Shown in pieces: positions 52,908-61,510 of a stretch of 64,000 nt of DNA (within the stretch, counting starts at the first letter, position 1; each line of letters begins with the position of its first letter). The position numbers were made by a program, and so were the translations under genes. The stretch spans positions 92,936-156,935 of the forward strand of contig JAAFKE010000003.1 of NCBI GenBank assembly GCA_013298215.1, in the 5' to 3' direction. The notes under the pieces are model-generated. The model was given only the letters and a program-made list of their open reading frames with translations. It had not been told where the DNA came from and searched no databases. The DNA comes from Cytophagales bacterium (GTDB taxonomy: Bacteria > Bacteroidota > Bacteroidia > Cytophagales > Spirosomataceae).

Positions 52908-54296
52908 TTAGGCTGCGATAGTTTTACCTCCCGCCACTTTTATGGCCGCTATTCCTCCCTGCACGTCAATGATGTTTTCAAAACCCCGGGCTTTCAGAAT
53001 CGAGGCCGCCACCATAGACCGGTAGCCGCCCGCGCAGTGCAGGTAGTAGGTATTTTGTTTTTGTAGCCCCACCATGTTGTCGTTGAGGTAGTCGAGCGGT
53101 AGGTTTTGGGCAGTTTGCAAGTGTTCGGCATCAAATTCGGCTGGCTTGCGCACATCTAAAATCAGTAGGGTTGGGTCTTGCAGCAAGTCTGCCACAAAGT
53201 TTTGCGCTGTTATTGAGGTTACGGTGTTTGTTTCTTTGCCCGCTACCCGCCACGCATCCAGGCCTCCATCCAAATATCCCACGCAATTTTCGTAGCCAAC
53301 CCGCGCCAGGCGCAACACAGTTTCGGCCTCTTGGCCCACTGGCACAACCAACGCAATGGGCTGCCTCAAATCTGGTATTAGCGCACCTACCCACGGCGCA
53401 AACGAGCCATTCAGACCAATATTTACGGCATTAGGTACAAAACCCGCCGCAAAGTCTGCCGCATTGCGAACATCCAGGATTAGCGCGTCGGTGGCATTCA
53501 CAACGGCTTCAAAGTCGTTGGGTAGCAGCGGCTCGTCTCCGCGTTGCAGCACGGCATCAATTTTTTCGTAGCCTTGCTGGTTCATTTTGGCATTTTGGGC
53601 AAAATACTGGGGAGCTTTGGCAAGCCCCGCCGTCACCTCATCAATAAACTGGGCGCGGGTTTGGGCACGCAGGGCGTAATTAAACTTTTTTTGGTTGCCC
53701 AGTGTGTCGGAGGTTTCTTTGCTCATGTTTTTGCCGCACGCCGACCCCGCTCCGTGGGCAGGATAAACAATCACCGAATCTTCTAAGGGCATGATTTTGG
53801 CGTGCAGGCTGTCGAACAACATTCCCGCCAGGTCTTGCTCGGTAAGGTGGTTTTTAATGGCCAGATCTGGCCGACCTACGTCCCCAATAAACAGTGTGTC
53901 GCCAGTAAAAATAGCACAGTTGCGCCCGTTCTGGTCAATCAACAAATAAGTAGTAGACTCTAAGGTATGGCCTGGCGTGTGTAATGCCTTTATTTTGAGC
54001 GCACCGAGTTCAAAAATCTCGCCGTCGTAGGCGTGGTGTACCTCATAGTTTGTATTTGCGTTGGGGCCGTAAACAATTGTTGCGCCCGTTTTGTGGGCTA
54101 AGTCAATGTGACCCGACACAAAATCGGCGTGGAAGTGCGTTTCAAATACGTATTTGATCTTTGCTCCATCGTTTTGTGCTTTTTTTATGTAGGGAGCCGT
54201 CTCGCGGAGGGGGTCAATAATGGCGGCCTCCCCCTGGCTTTCGATGTAGTATGCCCCTTGTGCGAGGCAACCCGTATATATTTGTTCTATTTTCAT
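52908..54296 (-). CDS. MBL-fold hydrolase with two rhodanese domains (persulfide dioxygenase-like)
   Basis: 462 residues. The metallo-beta-lactamase domain (1-~245) has VFETHFHADFVSGH (HxHxD at 54-58, with Phe59 where HxHxDH enzymes have His), ALHTPGHTLESTTYLL and FTGDTLFIGDVGRPDL, closest to ETHE1/persulfide dioxygenase proteins. Rhodanese domain 1 (~260-355) lacks a catalytic Cys in its loop (LVVPVGQEAETVL); rhodanese domain 2 (~365-460) keeps it (YYLHCAGGYRSM). It probably handles glutathione or protein persulfides in sulfide detoxification. AGCC stands just before its ATG. Confidence 0.9.
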   Translation of the reverse strand: MKIEQIYTGCLAQGAYYIESQGEAAIIDPLRETAPYIKKAQNDGAKIKYVFETHFHADFVSGHIDLAHKTGATIVYGPNANTNYEVHHAYDGEIFELGALKIKALHTPGHTLESTTYLLIDQNGRNCAIFTGDTLFIGDVGRPDLAIKNHLTEQDLAGMLFDSLHAKIMPLEDSVIVYPAHGAGSACGKNMSKETSDTLGNQKKFNYALRAQTRAQFIDEVTAGLAKAPQYFAQNAKMNQQGYEKIDAVLQRGDEPLLPNDFEAVVNATDALILDVRNAADFAAGFVPNAVNIGLNGSFAPWVGALIPDLRQPIALVVPVGQEAETVLRLARVGYENCVGYLDGGLDAWRVAGKETNTVTSITAQNFVADLLQDPTLLILDVRKPAEFDAEHLQTAQNLPLDYLNDNMVGLQKQNTYYLHCAGGYRSMVAASILKARGFENIIDVQGGIAAIKVAGGKTIAA

Positions 54297-54525
54297 GGCT
54301 CTATTAATTTTTTGCTACTTCGGTTCATTGACAATTTGACGCGTAGGTATCTCGAACGAATCTTCCAACGGTAAAATTAACAACAAAACACCACAACGTT
54401 CGTCTGGTGTCCACCCGAAACTGCAAATAGTGCTGTTTTGAGCCTAATATTGACTTTTTCCTCGGCCTTCTACATTATTTCGGCGTTCGGTTTCGTTTTG
54501 GGATCGTGCTATTTTCATCAAAACC

Positions 54526-55650
54526 ATGACAAATCCTTCTGAGTACATACATTCTGCTCCACCCACGGTAAAATCTGCGGCCTTTCTGCTGCTCTTTGCG
54601 GTGTTTTTGGCCCAACCAAGGGTTAGTTTTGGCCAACGACACCAGGGCCAAACCCGCGACGAATTTGCTTGTTATTATTTTGGCGACGTGAAGCGCCCGC
54701 AAGATATTTGCAATTTTATGGGTTTCAAGTCCAACAACCACGCCGAGGAGGTAGTAGATCGAATCCTAAAACCCGTCGGACTGGCCCGCAACTTTGTGGT
54801 TGTGGAGTGCCCCAATACCGACAATTGCTTTGCCACCGTGGTGGAAGGCAAGCGTTTTATTATTTATGATAGCAAGTTTATGCGCAAAATAGAAGACCTC
54901 ACCGATACCGATTGGGCGGCGGTGAGTGTGATGGCGCACGAAATTGGGCATCATTTGCAGGGCCACACCATCGACGGCAAGGGTAGCCGCCCCAGCAAAG
55001 AACTGGAGGCCGATCAGTTTTCGGGCTTTGTGTTGCACCAACTCGGTGCTACCCTCGACGAATCGCTCATCGCGATCCGAACCTTTGGCAACAACGAGGC
55101 CACTGGTGCGCATCCCGCCAAGCAAGACCGCGTGGAGGTTATTAGAAAGGGTTGGAACGAGGCAGAAATCATGTACCCAAAGTGGAACAAACAACCCACC
55201 AGCCTCAATACAGTAGCTGGCAACGGCAAATCAACCGAACCAGTTACCAAGTCTTCCGCCAATTTAATTGGCTGTTTATCTGGCAATTGCCACGACGGTA
55301 GGGGAGTATTTGTGCGCGAAAACCAAGAGCGCTACAACGGCGAATTTAAGCACGGGGTAAAACACGGAGCTGGTGTTTTGTACTATGCCAACGGAAAAAT
55401 TAAATACAAAGGCACTTTTTTTGAAGACCTTCGCACTGGTACTGGTACCTACTATTTTCCCAATGGCGAGCGGTATGTGGGGCAGTTTGACGAGAACTTA
55501 CCTACTGGTTTGGGTATTTATTACTTCAACGACGGCGACCGATTTGAGGGGCTTTACCGCGACGGCCAACGAAATGGCCCAGGTGTGATGGTCTCTAAAA
55601 ACGGCCAACGCCAAGAAGGGTTCTACGAGGACGACGAGAAAATACGTTGA
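54526..55650 (+). CDS. Membrane-anchored M48-like zinc metallopeptidase fused to MORN repeats
   Basis: 374 residues. N-terminal hydrophobic segment (AAFLLLFAVFLAQPRVSFG, about 18-36). The peptidase part shows the gluzincin motif VMAHEIGHHLQGH (HExxH near 137-141) and, 19 residues on, the third-ligand motif ELEADQFSGFVLHQLGATLD typical of M48. The C-terminal third is four to five MORN-type repeats (GHG-like: YNGEFKHGVKHGAGVLYYAN, GTGTYYFPNGERYVGQFDE, GLGIYYFNDGDRFEGLYRDG, GPGVMVSKNGQRQEGFYEDD). This domain pairing is uncommon; the MORN part may bind lipid or a partner at the membrane. Function unknown. Confidence 0.82.
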   Translation: MTNPSEYIHSAPPTVKSAAFLLLFAVFLAQPRVSFGQRHQGQTRDEFACYYFGDVKRPQDICNFMGFKSNNHAEEVVDRILKPVGLARNFVVVECPNTDNCFATVVEGKRFIIYDSKFMRKIEDLTDTDWAAVSVMAHEIGHHLQGHTIDGKGSRPSKELEADQFSGFVLHQLGATLDESLIAIRTFGNNEATGAHPAKQDRVEVIRKGWNEAEIMYPKWNKQPTSLNTVAGNGKSTEPVTKSSANLIGCLSGNCHDGRGVFVRENQERYNGEFKHGVKHGAGVLYYANGKIKYKGTFFEDLRTGTGTYYFPNGERYVGQFDENLPTGLGIYYFNDGDRFEGLYRDGQRNGPGVMVSKNGQRQEGFYEDDEKIR

Positions 55651-55703
55651 TCCTACACAACTCAGTACAGCAACTACAAGGGCTACCCGTTAAATAAGAA
55701 ACC

Positions 55704-55735
55704 ATTGACATTGTGGCCTGCTCTGGCTACTTTTG
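55704..55735 (+). promoter_or_regulatory. Probable promoter of the 55.8-kb lipoprotein gene
   Basis: -33 ATTG (55704-55707), 20 nt, -7 TACTTTTG (55728-55735), full TAnnTTTG; leader ~32 nt to the GTG start. Confidence 0.55.
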
Positions 55736-55773
55736 TGGCGTAAATCAAAGAATCACACTTAAAACAAATCATT

Positions 55774-56265
55774 GTGAAAAATCAAACCAATTTTATTCGT
55801 TATTCGGCATACTGTCTTGCCTTTGCATTTGTTGCCAGCGTTAGTGTGTCGTGCAAGAAGATCACTGATATTTTGGCAACCGACCCAGTAGTAGGAGACT
55901 GGAAACTGTCGGGCTACTTATTAAAAGAAGGCACCGCACCCGAGGAAGATGTCTTGCCCCTTTTGTCCGCTTTTTCTGGCAGTTGCTTCACTGACCTGGT
56001 TTTTGTTTTTAATGCCAACGGAACACTAACCAGCAACAACCCCGTTAGTTGCAGATCAGTAAACGCCGATTTGGCAGACGGCGGCATTGTAACAAATGGC
56101 AAGTGGGCCTTGATCGGCAGCAAAATGACATTTACCGACAACACCAACGTGAAAGAAGAGTACGACTACTCGTTGAGCGGGGGTATTATGAGTCTCGTCC
56201 AGTCAGAAACCGACCCCGCAACCAGAATTGTGACCAGAACCACTTTAAAATTCAAAAAACAGTAG
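55774..56265 (+). CDS. Small lipocalin-like lipoprotein (GTG start)
   Basis: 163 residues starting at GTG 55774. Lipoprotein signal with lipobox VSVSC (Cys27). The mature part begins near DPVVGDWKLSGYLLK and continues with FVFNANGTLTSNN, VTNGKWALIGSKMTFTDN and RIVTRTTLKFKKQ, the strand pattern of the lipocalin-like (DUF4923/DUF5004-type) small lipoproteins common in Bacteroidota. The exact family is uncertain. Monocistronic, with promoter and terminator visible. Confidence 0.7.
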   Translation: MKNQTNFIRYSAYCLAFAFVASVSVSCKKITDILATDPVVGDWKLSGYLLKEGTAPEEDVLPLLSAFSGSCFTDLVFVFNANGTLTSNNPVSCRSVNADLADGGIVTNGKWALIGSKMTFTDNTNVKEEYDYSLSGGIMSLVQSETDPATRIVTRTTLKFKKQ

Positions 56266-56284
56266 TATCAGTAAGTTACGGTTC

Positions 56285-56325
56285 AAAAAAGGGGGGAGTT
56301 GCATCGGCAGTTCCTCCCTTTTTTT
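56285..56325 (+). terminator. Terminator after the 55.8-kb lipoprotein gene
   Basis: Stem of about 14 pairs including G-T pairs (A6G6 block at 56285-56296 against CCTCCCTTTTTT near 56313-56324), ~12-nt loop, then T7. It stands 20 nt past the stop. Confidence 0.8.
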
Positions 56326-56330
56326 ATGGG

Positions 56331-56351
56331 TTATCCACATAGTTATCCACA
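56331..56351 (+). promoter_or_regulatory. Pair of perfect DnaA boxes
   Basis: TTATCCACA at 56331-56339 and again at 56343-56351, a 12-bp direct repeat unit in the short gap between the terminator and the acyl-CoA dehydrogenase gene. Both are exact E. coli-consensus boxes on the forward strand. Confidence 0.75.
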
Positions 56352-56412
56352 TTTTTTAGTGTAATGTTTGTAACTTCGCATTGACATTCAACAATCGAAG
56401 CAAAATACGGGC

Positions 56413-58209
56413 ATGGCCAAGCAATTTTACGCTAAACGCGACCTTCAGTTCCAACTCTACGAAATGCTCCACGCCGAGCAACTCACCAAACTTGCCTACT
56501 TTAAAGACCACAGCCGAGAATCTTTCGACATGGTTATTGACGCAGCTGGCCAAATTGCCGACAGTTTGCTCAAACCCTTACTCACGGAGATGGACCGAAA
56601 CGAGCCACAACTCGTAAACGGAACCATCCAGATACACCCAGGTATGCAGGCTATTATCAAACGTTTCGGCGACGATGGTTGGATAAACGCGGGGTTTTCT
56701 TACGACGAGGGCGGCCAGCAAATTCCACAGACAGTCATGAACGCGGCCACGTTTATATTTCAAGCAGCCAACTACTCGTCGAGCGTTTTTCCCTTTTTGA
56801 CGGCAGGCGCGGCCAATCTTCTCCGCAGTTTTGGTTCACAAGACCTCATCAATACTTTTACCCCGAATATGTACGCGGGAGTTTGGCAGGGTACAATGGC
56901 CCTGACCGAACCCGACGCGGGAAGTTCGCTGTCGGACATTACCACCGCCGCCGAAGCAACCGACACGGAGGGTACGTACAAAATCAAAGGCCAAAAAATA
57001 TACATATCGGCGGGCGACCACGATTGCTGCGAGAATGTAGTGCATTTAATGTTGGCTAAAATAAAAGGAGCACCGCTGGGAGCAAAGGGCATCTCGCTGT
57101 TTGTTGTACCAAAAAAACGCTTGACTACCAACGGGTTGCAACCAAACGATGTGCTCACGGCTGGCGTTTACCACAAAATGGGCTACAAAGGCGCACCCAT
57201 TGCTCACCTCATGGTTGGTTCTAACGACGACTGCGAAGGTTATCTGGTTGGCCAACCCAACAAAGGCTTGAACTACATGTTCCAAATGATGAATGAGGCG
57301 CGGGTAGGCGTGGGCATGAACGCCGCCGCCATCGGGACGGCTGCCTACTATGCCTCGCTCGAGTACGCCCGCGAACGTCCGCAGGGGCGGCCAATCAACG
57401 AAAAAGACCCCACCAAACCACAAACGCACATCATCAGGCACGCCGACGTGAAGCGGATGCTGCTGTTCCAAAAATCGGTCGTCGAAGGTTCATTATCTCT
57501 TCTGTTGTATTGCAGCAAATTGTCTGACGTAGCTCACGCGGGCTCAGACAACCAAAAAGCAGAGGCATCGCTATTGCTCGACCTACTCACGCCAGTTGCC
57601 AAGTCATACCCGTCCGAAATGTGTTGCCTCACAACCAGTGCGGCGGTGCAAATTTTGGGTGGTGCGGGCTACACAACCGACTTCCCCGTTGAGCAGTTTT
57701 ACCGCGAAGCGCGCATACATCCCATCCACGAAGGCACAACGGGCATTCATGGGCTTGATTTATTGGGTAGAAAAGTGATGATGAAAAACGGGGAGGCACT
57801 CGCCCTACTGTCGAACGCCATTGTTCAAACCATTGGCGAGGCGCAGCAAATTGAAAAAACCCGCCCACTTGCTCTACAATTAGAAACCGCCCTCGACGAT
57901 CTGGGCAAAACCACCAAGCACCTGCTCACATTGGCCAGCCAAGATACGGAGGTGTTTCTGTCGGATGCCACGCTGTACTTAGAGTTTTTTGGGCTCGTCA
58001 CCATCGGCTGGCAGTGGCTGTCTATGGCCTTGGTGGCGCAACGCAACCTGGCTGATGCCACGTCGCAGGCTGACATTTATTTTTATAACGGAAAACTCGC
58101 CACGGCACGCTATTATTTTGAATACGAACTGGTGAAGGTCGCTTCGCTTTCTGCCCGCCTCACGAGCACCGACACCGTTACTATTGATATGGACGCTAAC
58201 TGGTTTTGA
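56413..58209 (+). CDS. Acyl-CoA dehydrogenase (long, ~600-residue type)
   Basis: 598 residues. The central FAD domain has MALTEPDAGSSLSDITTAAEA (about 163-183) and KGQKIYISAGDHDCCENVVH; the C-terminal helical domain has LNYMFQMMNEARVGVGMNAA and VQILGGAGYTTDFPVEQFYREARIHPIHEGTTGIHGLDLLGRK in consecutive segments, with the C-terminal acyl-CoA dehydrogenase extension after it. It performs the first dehydrogenation of fatty-acid beta-oxidation in the cytoplasm. Stop codon is 4 nt from the ybeY start, so the two are co-transcribed. A pair of DnaA boxes lies 60 nt upstream. Confidence 0.93.
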   Translation: MAKQFYAKRDLQFQLYEMLHAEQLTKLAYFKDHSRESFDMVIDAAGQIADSLLKPLLTEMDRNEPQLVNGTIQIHPGMQAIIKRFGDDGWINAGFSYDEGGQQIPQTVMNAATFIFQAANYSSSVFPFLTAGAANLLRSFGSQDLINTFTPNMYAGVWQGTMALTEPDAGSSLSDITTAAEATDTEGTYKIKGQKIYISAGDHDCCENVVHLMLAKIKGAPLGAKGISLFVVPKKRLTTNGLQPNDVLTAGVYHKMGYKGAPIAHLMVGSNDDCEGYLVGQPNKGLNYMFQMMNEARVGVGMNAAAIGTAAYYASLEYARERPQGRPINEKDPTKPQTHIIRHADVKRMLLFQKSVVEGSLSLLLYCSKLSDVAHAGSDNQKAEASLLLDLLTPVAKSYPSEMCCLTTSAAVQILGGAGYTTDFPVEQFYREARIHPIHEGTTGIHGLDLLGRKVMMKNGEALALLSNAIVQTIGEAQQIEKTRPLALQLETALDDLGKTTKHLLTLASQDTEVFLSDATLYLEFFGLVTIGWQWLSMALVAQRNLADATSQADIYFYNGKLATARYYFEYELVKVASLSARLTSTDTVTIDMDANWF

Positions 58210-58213
58210 TTTT

Positions 58214-58648
58214 ATGATCGCTTTTTTTGAAGAGGACATTGCATTTAAAGTACCCAAGCCACGTTTAGTAAAAGCGTGGCTTAAATCTGTGGCAACTGCC
58301 GAAGGTTTTTTGGCGAAACAACTCAACTATATTTTTTGTTCTGACGAGTACCTGCTGCTCATCAACCAACAGTATTTGTCGCACGACTACTACACCGACA
58401 TTATTACTTTTGACAATTCGAGCGAGGAGTCGAGCGAGCTCGAGGGCGATATTTTTGTGAGCATCGACCGAGTAACCGACAATGCTAAAAACATGGGCGT
58501 TGATTTTGGGGCGGAACTTCTCCGTGTTTTGGTTCACGGGGTTTTGCATTTGTGTGGATACGAGGACACCACCGAAGCTCTAAAATCCGAGATGCGGGCA
58601 AAAGAAGATTTCTACATTAAACTTTATGTTTCCACGAAAAACAGCTAA
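58214..58648 (+). CDS. ybeY: Endoribonuclease YbeY (rRNA maturation factor)
   Basis: 144 residues from the ATG at 58214 (the frame extends 10 codons upstream into the previous gene). [20 protein letters not shown] holds the conserved acidic strand. The metal-binding signature [14 protein letters not shown] (about 113-126) keeps the first two His of HGxLHLxGYDH but has Glu-Asp in place of Asp-His, as in other Bacteroidota YbeY proteins. It processes 16S rRNA 3' ends and supports ribosome quality control. It sits between the acyl-CoA dehydrogenase gene and mnmG in one transcript. Confidence 0.9.
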   Translation: MIAFFEEDIAFKVPKPRLVKAWLKSVATAEGFLAKQLNYIFCSDEYLLLINQQYLSHDYYTDIITFDNSSEESSELEGDIFVSIDRVTDNAKNMGVDFGAELLRVLVHGVLHLCGYEDTTEALKSEMRAKEDFYIKLYVSTKNS

Positions 58649-58649
58649 G

Positions 58650-58665
58650 TGTTTCACGTGGAAAC
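58650..58665. promoter_or_regulatory. parS-like palindrome (ParB centromere site candidate)
   Basis: The forward strand reads TGTTTCACGTGGAAAC, 14 of 16 positions matching the parS variant TGTTTCACGTGGAACA and the first eleven matching the canonical TGTTTCACGTGAAACA. It lies 23 nt before the mnmG start, a gene often found near chromosome origins. It could also be a chance palindrome. Confidence 0.45.
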
Positions 58666-58688
58666 TTTATCCAAAAATACCAAATACA

Positions 58689-60551
58689 ATGTTTTCAAAA
58701 TATGATGTGATTGTGGTGGGAGCGGGCCACGCGGGTTGTGAGGCCGCCGCCGCCGCCGCCAACATGGGTTCTAAGGTTTTGCTGATAACAATGAACATGC
58801 AGACCATTGCCCAGATGTCGTGCAACCCCGCAATGGGTGGCGTGGCCAAAGGGCAAATCGTGCGGGAGATTGATGCCCTCGGGGGTCAGTCGGGAATAGT
58901 GAGCGACCGAACGATGATTCAGTTTAGGATGCTCAACCGCTCGAAAGGCCCAGCCATGTGGAGCCCGAGATGCCAGAGCGACCGCCAGATGTTTGCCACC
59001 GAATGGCGAAACATTTTGGAACATACCCCAAACGTGGACTTTTGGCAGGATACTGTAAAAGAAATTATCGTGACCGACGGCTGCGTGGTGGGTGTGAAAA
59101 CAAACTTGGGAATAAACATAGCGTCTGAAACGGTGGTACTTACCAACGGTACGTTTTTGAACGGGCTGATCCACATTGGCGAGAAAAACTTCGGCGGCGG
59201 ACGGACGGGAGAAAACAACTCGAAAGGAATAACCGAGCAACTCATCGAGATGGGGTTTGAGGCAGGACGAATGAAAACGGGGACACCACCACGCGTGGAC
59301 GGACGGAGCCTTGACTACTCTAAAATGGAAGAGCAGCCTGGCGACGAAAACCCAAGTAAGTTTTCTTACAAAAATACGCCGAGGCTCACCAAACAACGGT
59401 CGTGCTGGATAACCTACACCAACGAGGCAGTTCACGAAGTATTGAGGACGGGCTTTGATAAATCGCCCATGTTTTCGGGACGCATAAAAGGGCTCGGGCC
59501 GCGCTACTGCCCATCGGTAGAAGACAAAATAAATAGGTTTGCCGACAAAGACCACCACCAGATATTTGTAGAACCCGAAGGTTGGGAAACAGTGGAGGTT
59601 TATGTGAATGGCTTTTCGACATCGCTGCCCGAAGATATTCAGTTTGAAGCCATGCGCAAAATACCAGGCTTTGAAAACGCCAGGATGTTTCGGCCAGGGT
59701 ATGCCATCGAATACGACTACTTCCCACCAACCCAATTGAAACTTACGTTAGAAACCAAACTGGTGGAGAATCTTTTTTTTGCGGGACAAATAAACGGAAC
59801 CACTGGCTACGAAGAAGCCGCCTGCCAAGGCTTAATGGCTGGCATAAATGCCCACCAAAATGCCCACCAAAAAAATGCTTTCGTATTAAAAAGATCGGAG
59901 GCATACATTGGCGTTTTGATCGACGACCTGGTGAATAAAGGCACCGACGAACCCTATCGGATGTTTACGTCGAGGGCCGAATACCGTACACTTCTTAGAC
60001 AAGACAACGCCGACATTAGACTAACCGAAAAAGGCCATCAGATTGGACTGGCCGACGACGAACGACTGGAAGCAGTTCGGCTAAAAATTGAAAACACCAA
60101 AGAACTAATCGGAAAACTCCAAAGCATAAAAGTTACCCCCGAAGAAATAAACGACTATTTGACGGAAATTGGCACGGCCACAATCCGCGAGAAACAAACC
60201 CTGCACCACCTTTTGAAACGACCCGATATTAACGTAGCGCAACTCCAGCAATTGAAAACAGAGGCCGCCGAACTGTTAGAAAACTACAACGAAGACGTGA
60301 TAGAACAGGCTATCATAACGGTGAAGTACGAGAGCTACATCGAAAAAGAAAAACTAATGGCCGACAAAATGACCAAGCTCGAAGACCTGGCGATAATACC
60401 CGAGTTTAACTACGACAAGATAAAAGCACTCTCTTTTGAAGGACGCGATAAGCTTAAAAAAATGCGCCCCCAGACCATCGGGCAAGCGTCTCGTATCAGC
60501 GGGGTTAGCCCAGCAGATATTTCAGTTTTGATGATTTACATGGGAAGATAA
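58689..60551 (+). CDS. mnmG: tRNA uridine-5-carboxymethylaminomethyl(34) synthesis enzyme MnmG
   Basis: 620 residues from the ATG at 58689; the frame extends to 58626 but [20 protein letters not shown] is the true family start with the FAD-binding GxGxxG. Other marks: [20 protein letters not shown] (about 44-63), the active-site Cys in [36 protein letters not shown] and the C-terminal helical tRNA-binding domain. With MnmE (absent here) it modifies wobble uridine. The methyltransferase gene begins 6 nt after its stop. Confidence 0.97.
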   Translation: MFSKYDVIVVGAGHAGCEAAAAAANMGSKVLLITMNMQTIAQMSCNPAMGGVAKGQIVREIDALGGQSGIVSDRTMIQFRMLNRSKGPAMWSPRCQSDRQMFATEWRNILEHTPNVDFWQDTVKEIIVTDGCVVGVKTNLGINIASETVVLTNGTFLNGLIHIGEKNFGGGRTGENNSKGITEQLIEMGFEAGRMKTGTPPRVDGRSLDYSKMEEQPGDENPSKFSYKNTPRLTKQRSCWITYTNEAVHEVLRTGFDKSPMFSGRIKGLGPRYCPSVEDKINRFADKDHHQIFVEPEGWETVEVYVNGFSTSLPEDIQFEAMRKIPGFENARMFRPGYAIEYDYFPPTQLKLTLETKLVENLFFAGQINGTTGYEEAACQGLMAGINAHQNAHQKNAFVLKRSEAYIGVLIDDLVNKGTDEPYRMFTSRAEYRTLLRQDNADIRLTEKGHQIGLADDERLEAVRLKIENTKELIGKLQSIKVTPEEINDYLTEIGTATIREKQTLHHLLKRPDINVAQLQQLKTEAAELLENYNEDVIEQAIITVKYESYIEKEKLMADKMTKLEDLAIIPEFNYDKIKALSFEGRDKLKKMRPQTIGQASRISGVSPADISVLMIYMGR

Positions 60552-60557
60552 CCGCAC

Positions 60558-61445
60558 ATGCACACACTTGATAAATGCCCCAGTTGCCAAGCAACGCTTT
60601 TTTCTGATTGGTTGATTTGCACAGACCACACCGTATCTAACCAGCAATTTAGGATCGTGGGATGCCAAAAATGCGGTCTAAAATTTACCAACCCACGCCC
60701 CAACGAAACCGAAATAGGTGCTTATTACGAATCGGAGGCGTATATTTCGCATACCAACGAGGGCAAGGGTCTAATCGATTTTGTGTACCGCCAAGTGCGA
60801 AAATTGGCCGTGAAGAGTAAAATCAAACTACTAAACGACCTCAAAGCCAACAAAGGCAAACTGCTTGATATTGGCTGCGGAACGGGGTATTTTATGAGCC
60901 AAGCAAAAGAGAATGGATGGGTGGTTGCGGCAACCGAACCTGGCCAAAAACCGCGCGAGGAAGCAGCGAGATTGGCACAAATAGAAGTAGCAGAAACCAT
61001 TTTTGACCTGGATAGGCAGGGTGGGGGAGGGCAGTACGACATCGTGACGATGTGGCACGTACTCGAACACGTTCACGAATTGCACGGCACGATCGGTTGG
61101 ATAAAAGACCACCTAACAACCAACGGAAAGCTGGTTGTGGCCGTGCCAAACCATGAGTCTTACGACGCAAAAGTTTTTCAGGAACACTGGGCAGCCTACG
61201 ATGTGCCGCGCCACTTATACCACTTTTCGGCAGCCTCCATGCGCGAGCTCATGCTCCAGCACGGGCTGAAAATAGAGACTATCAAACCAATGAAATTCGA
61301 CGCATTTTATGTGAGCCTGCTAAGTACAAAATACAAGTATGGTATCACAAAACCATTGCAAGCCTTCTGGACGGGCTTACTATCAAACTTAAAAGCCGAC
61401 CAAAAGCAGTATTCAAGCCTCATTTACGTAATCAGTAAAATATAG
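60558..61445 (+). CDS. Class I SAM-dependent methyltransferase with N-terminal zinc ribbon
   Basis: 295 residues. A zinc ribbon at the start (CPSCQ...CQKCGL, about 8-41) with the LKFTNPRPNETEIGAYYES segment is followed by the methyltransferase fold: LLDIGCGTGYFMSQAKENGW (about 101-120, motif I), VTMWHVLEHVHEL (motif IV region) and AVPNHESYDAKVFQEHWAAYDVP, typical of the Methyltransf_23-type sugar/lipid or small-molecule methyltransferases. Substrate unknown. Located 6 nt after mnmG, followed by a terminator. Confidence 0.9.
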   Translation: MHTLDKCPSCQATLFSDWLICTDHTVSNQQFRIVGCQKCGLKFTNPRPNETEIGAYYESEAYISHTNEGKGLIDFVYRQVRKLAVKSKIKLLNDLKANKGKLLDIGCGTGYFMSQAKENGWVVAATEPGQKPREEAARLAQIEVAETIFDLDRQGGGGQYDIVTMWHVLEHVHELHGTIGWIKDHLTTNGKLVVAVPNHESYDAKVFQEHWAAYDVPRHLYHFSAASMRELMLQHGLKIETIKPMKFDAFYVSLLSTKYKYGITKPLQAFWTGLLSNLKADQKQYSSLIYVISKI

Positions 61446-61457
61446 TCGGATGCACCA

Positions 61458-61494
61458 AAAAGCCCCCAATGTCGTTTAAACGTTGGGGGCTTTT
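61458..61494 (+). terminator. Terminator after the methyltransferase gene
   Basis: Stem of about 14-15 pairs (61458-61472 with 61480-61494), core AGCCCCCAA/TTGGGGGCT, ending in T4. It ends the acyl-CoA dehydrogenase-ybeY-mnmG-methyltransferase transcript. Confidence 0.88.
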
Positions 61495-61510
61495 ACTTAC
61501 AAAAAATACC

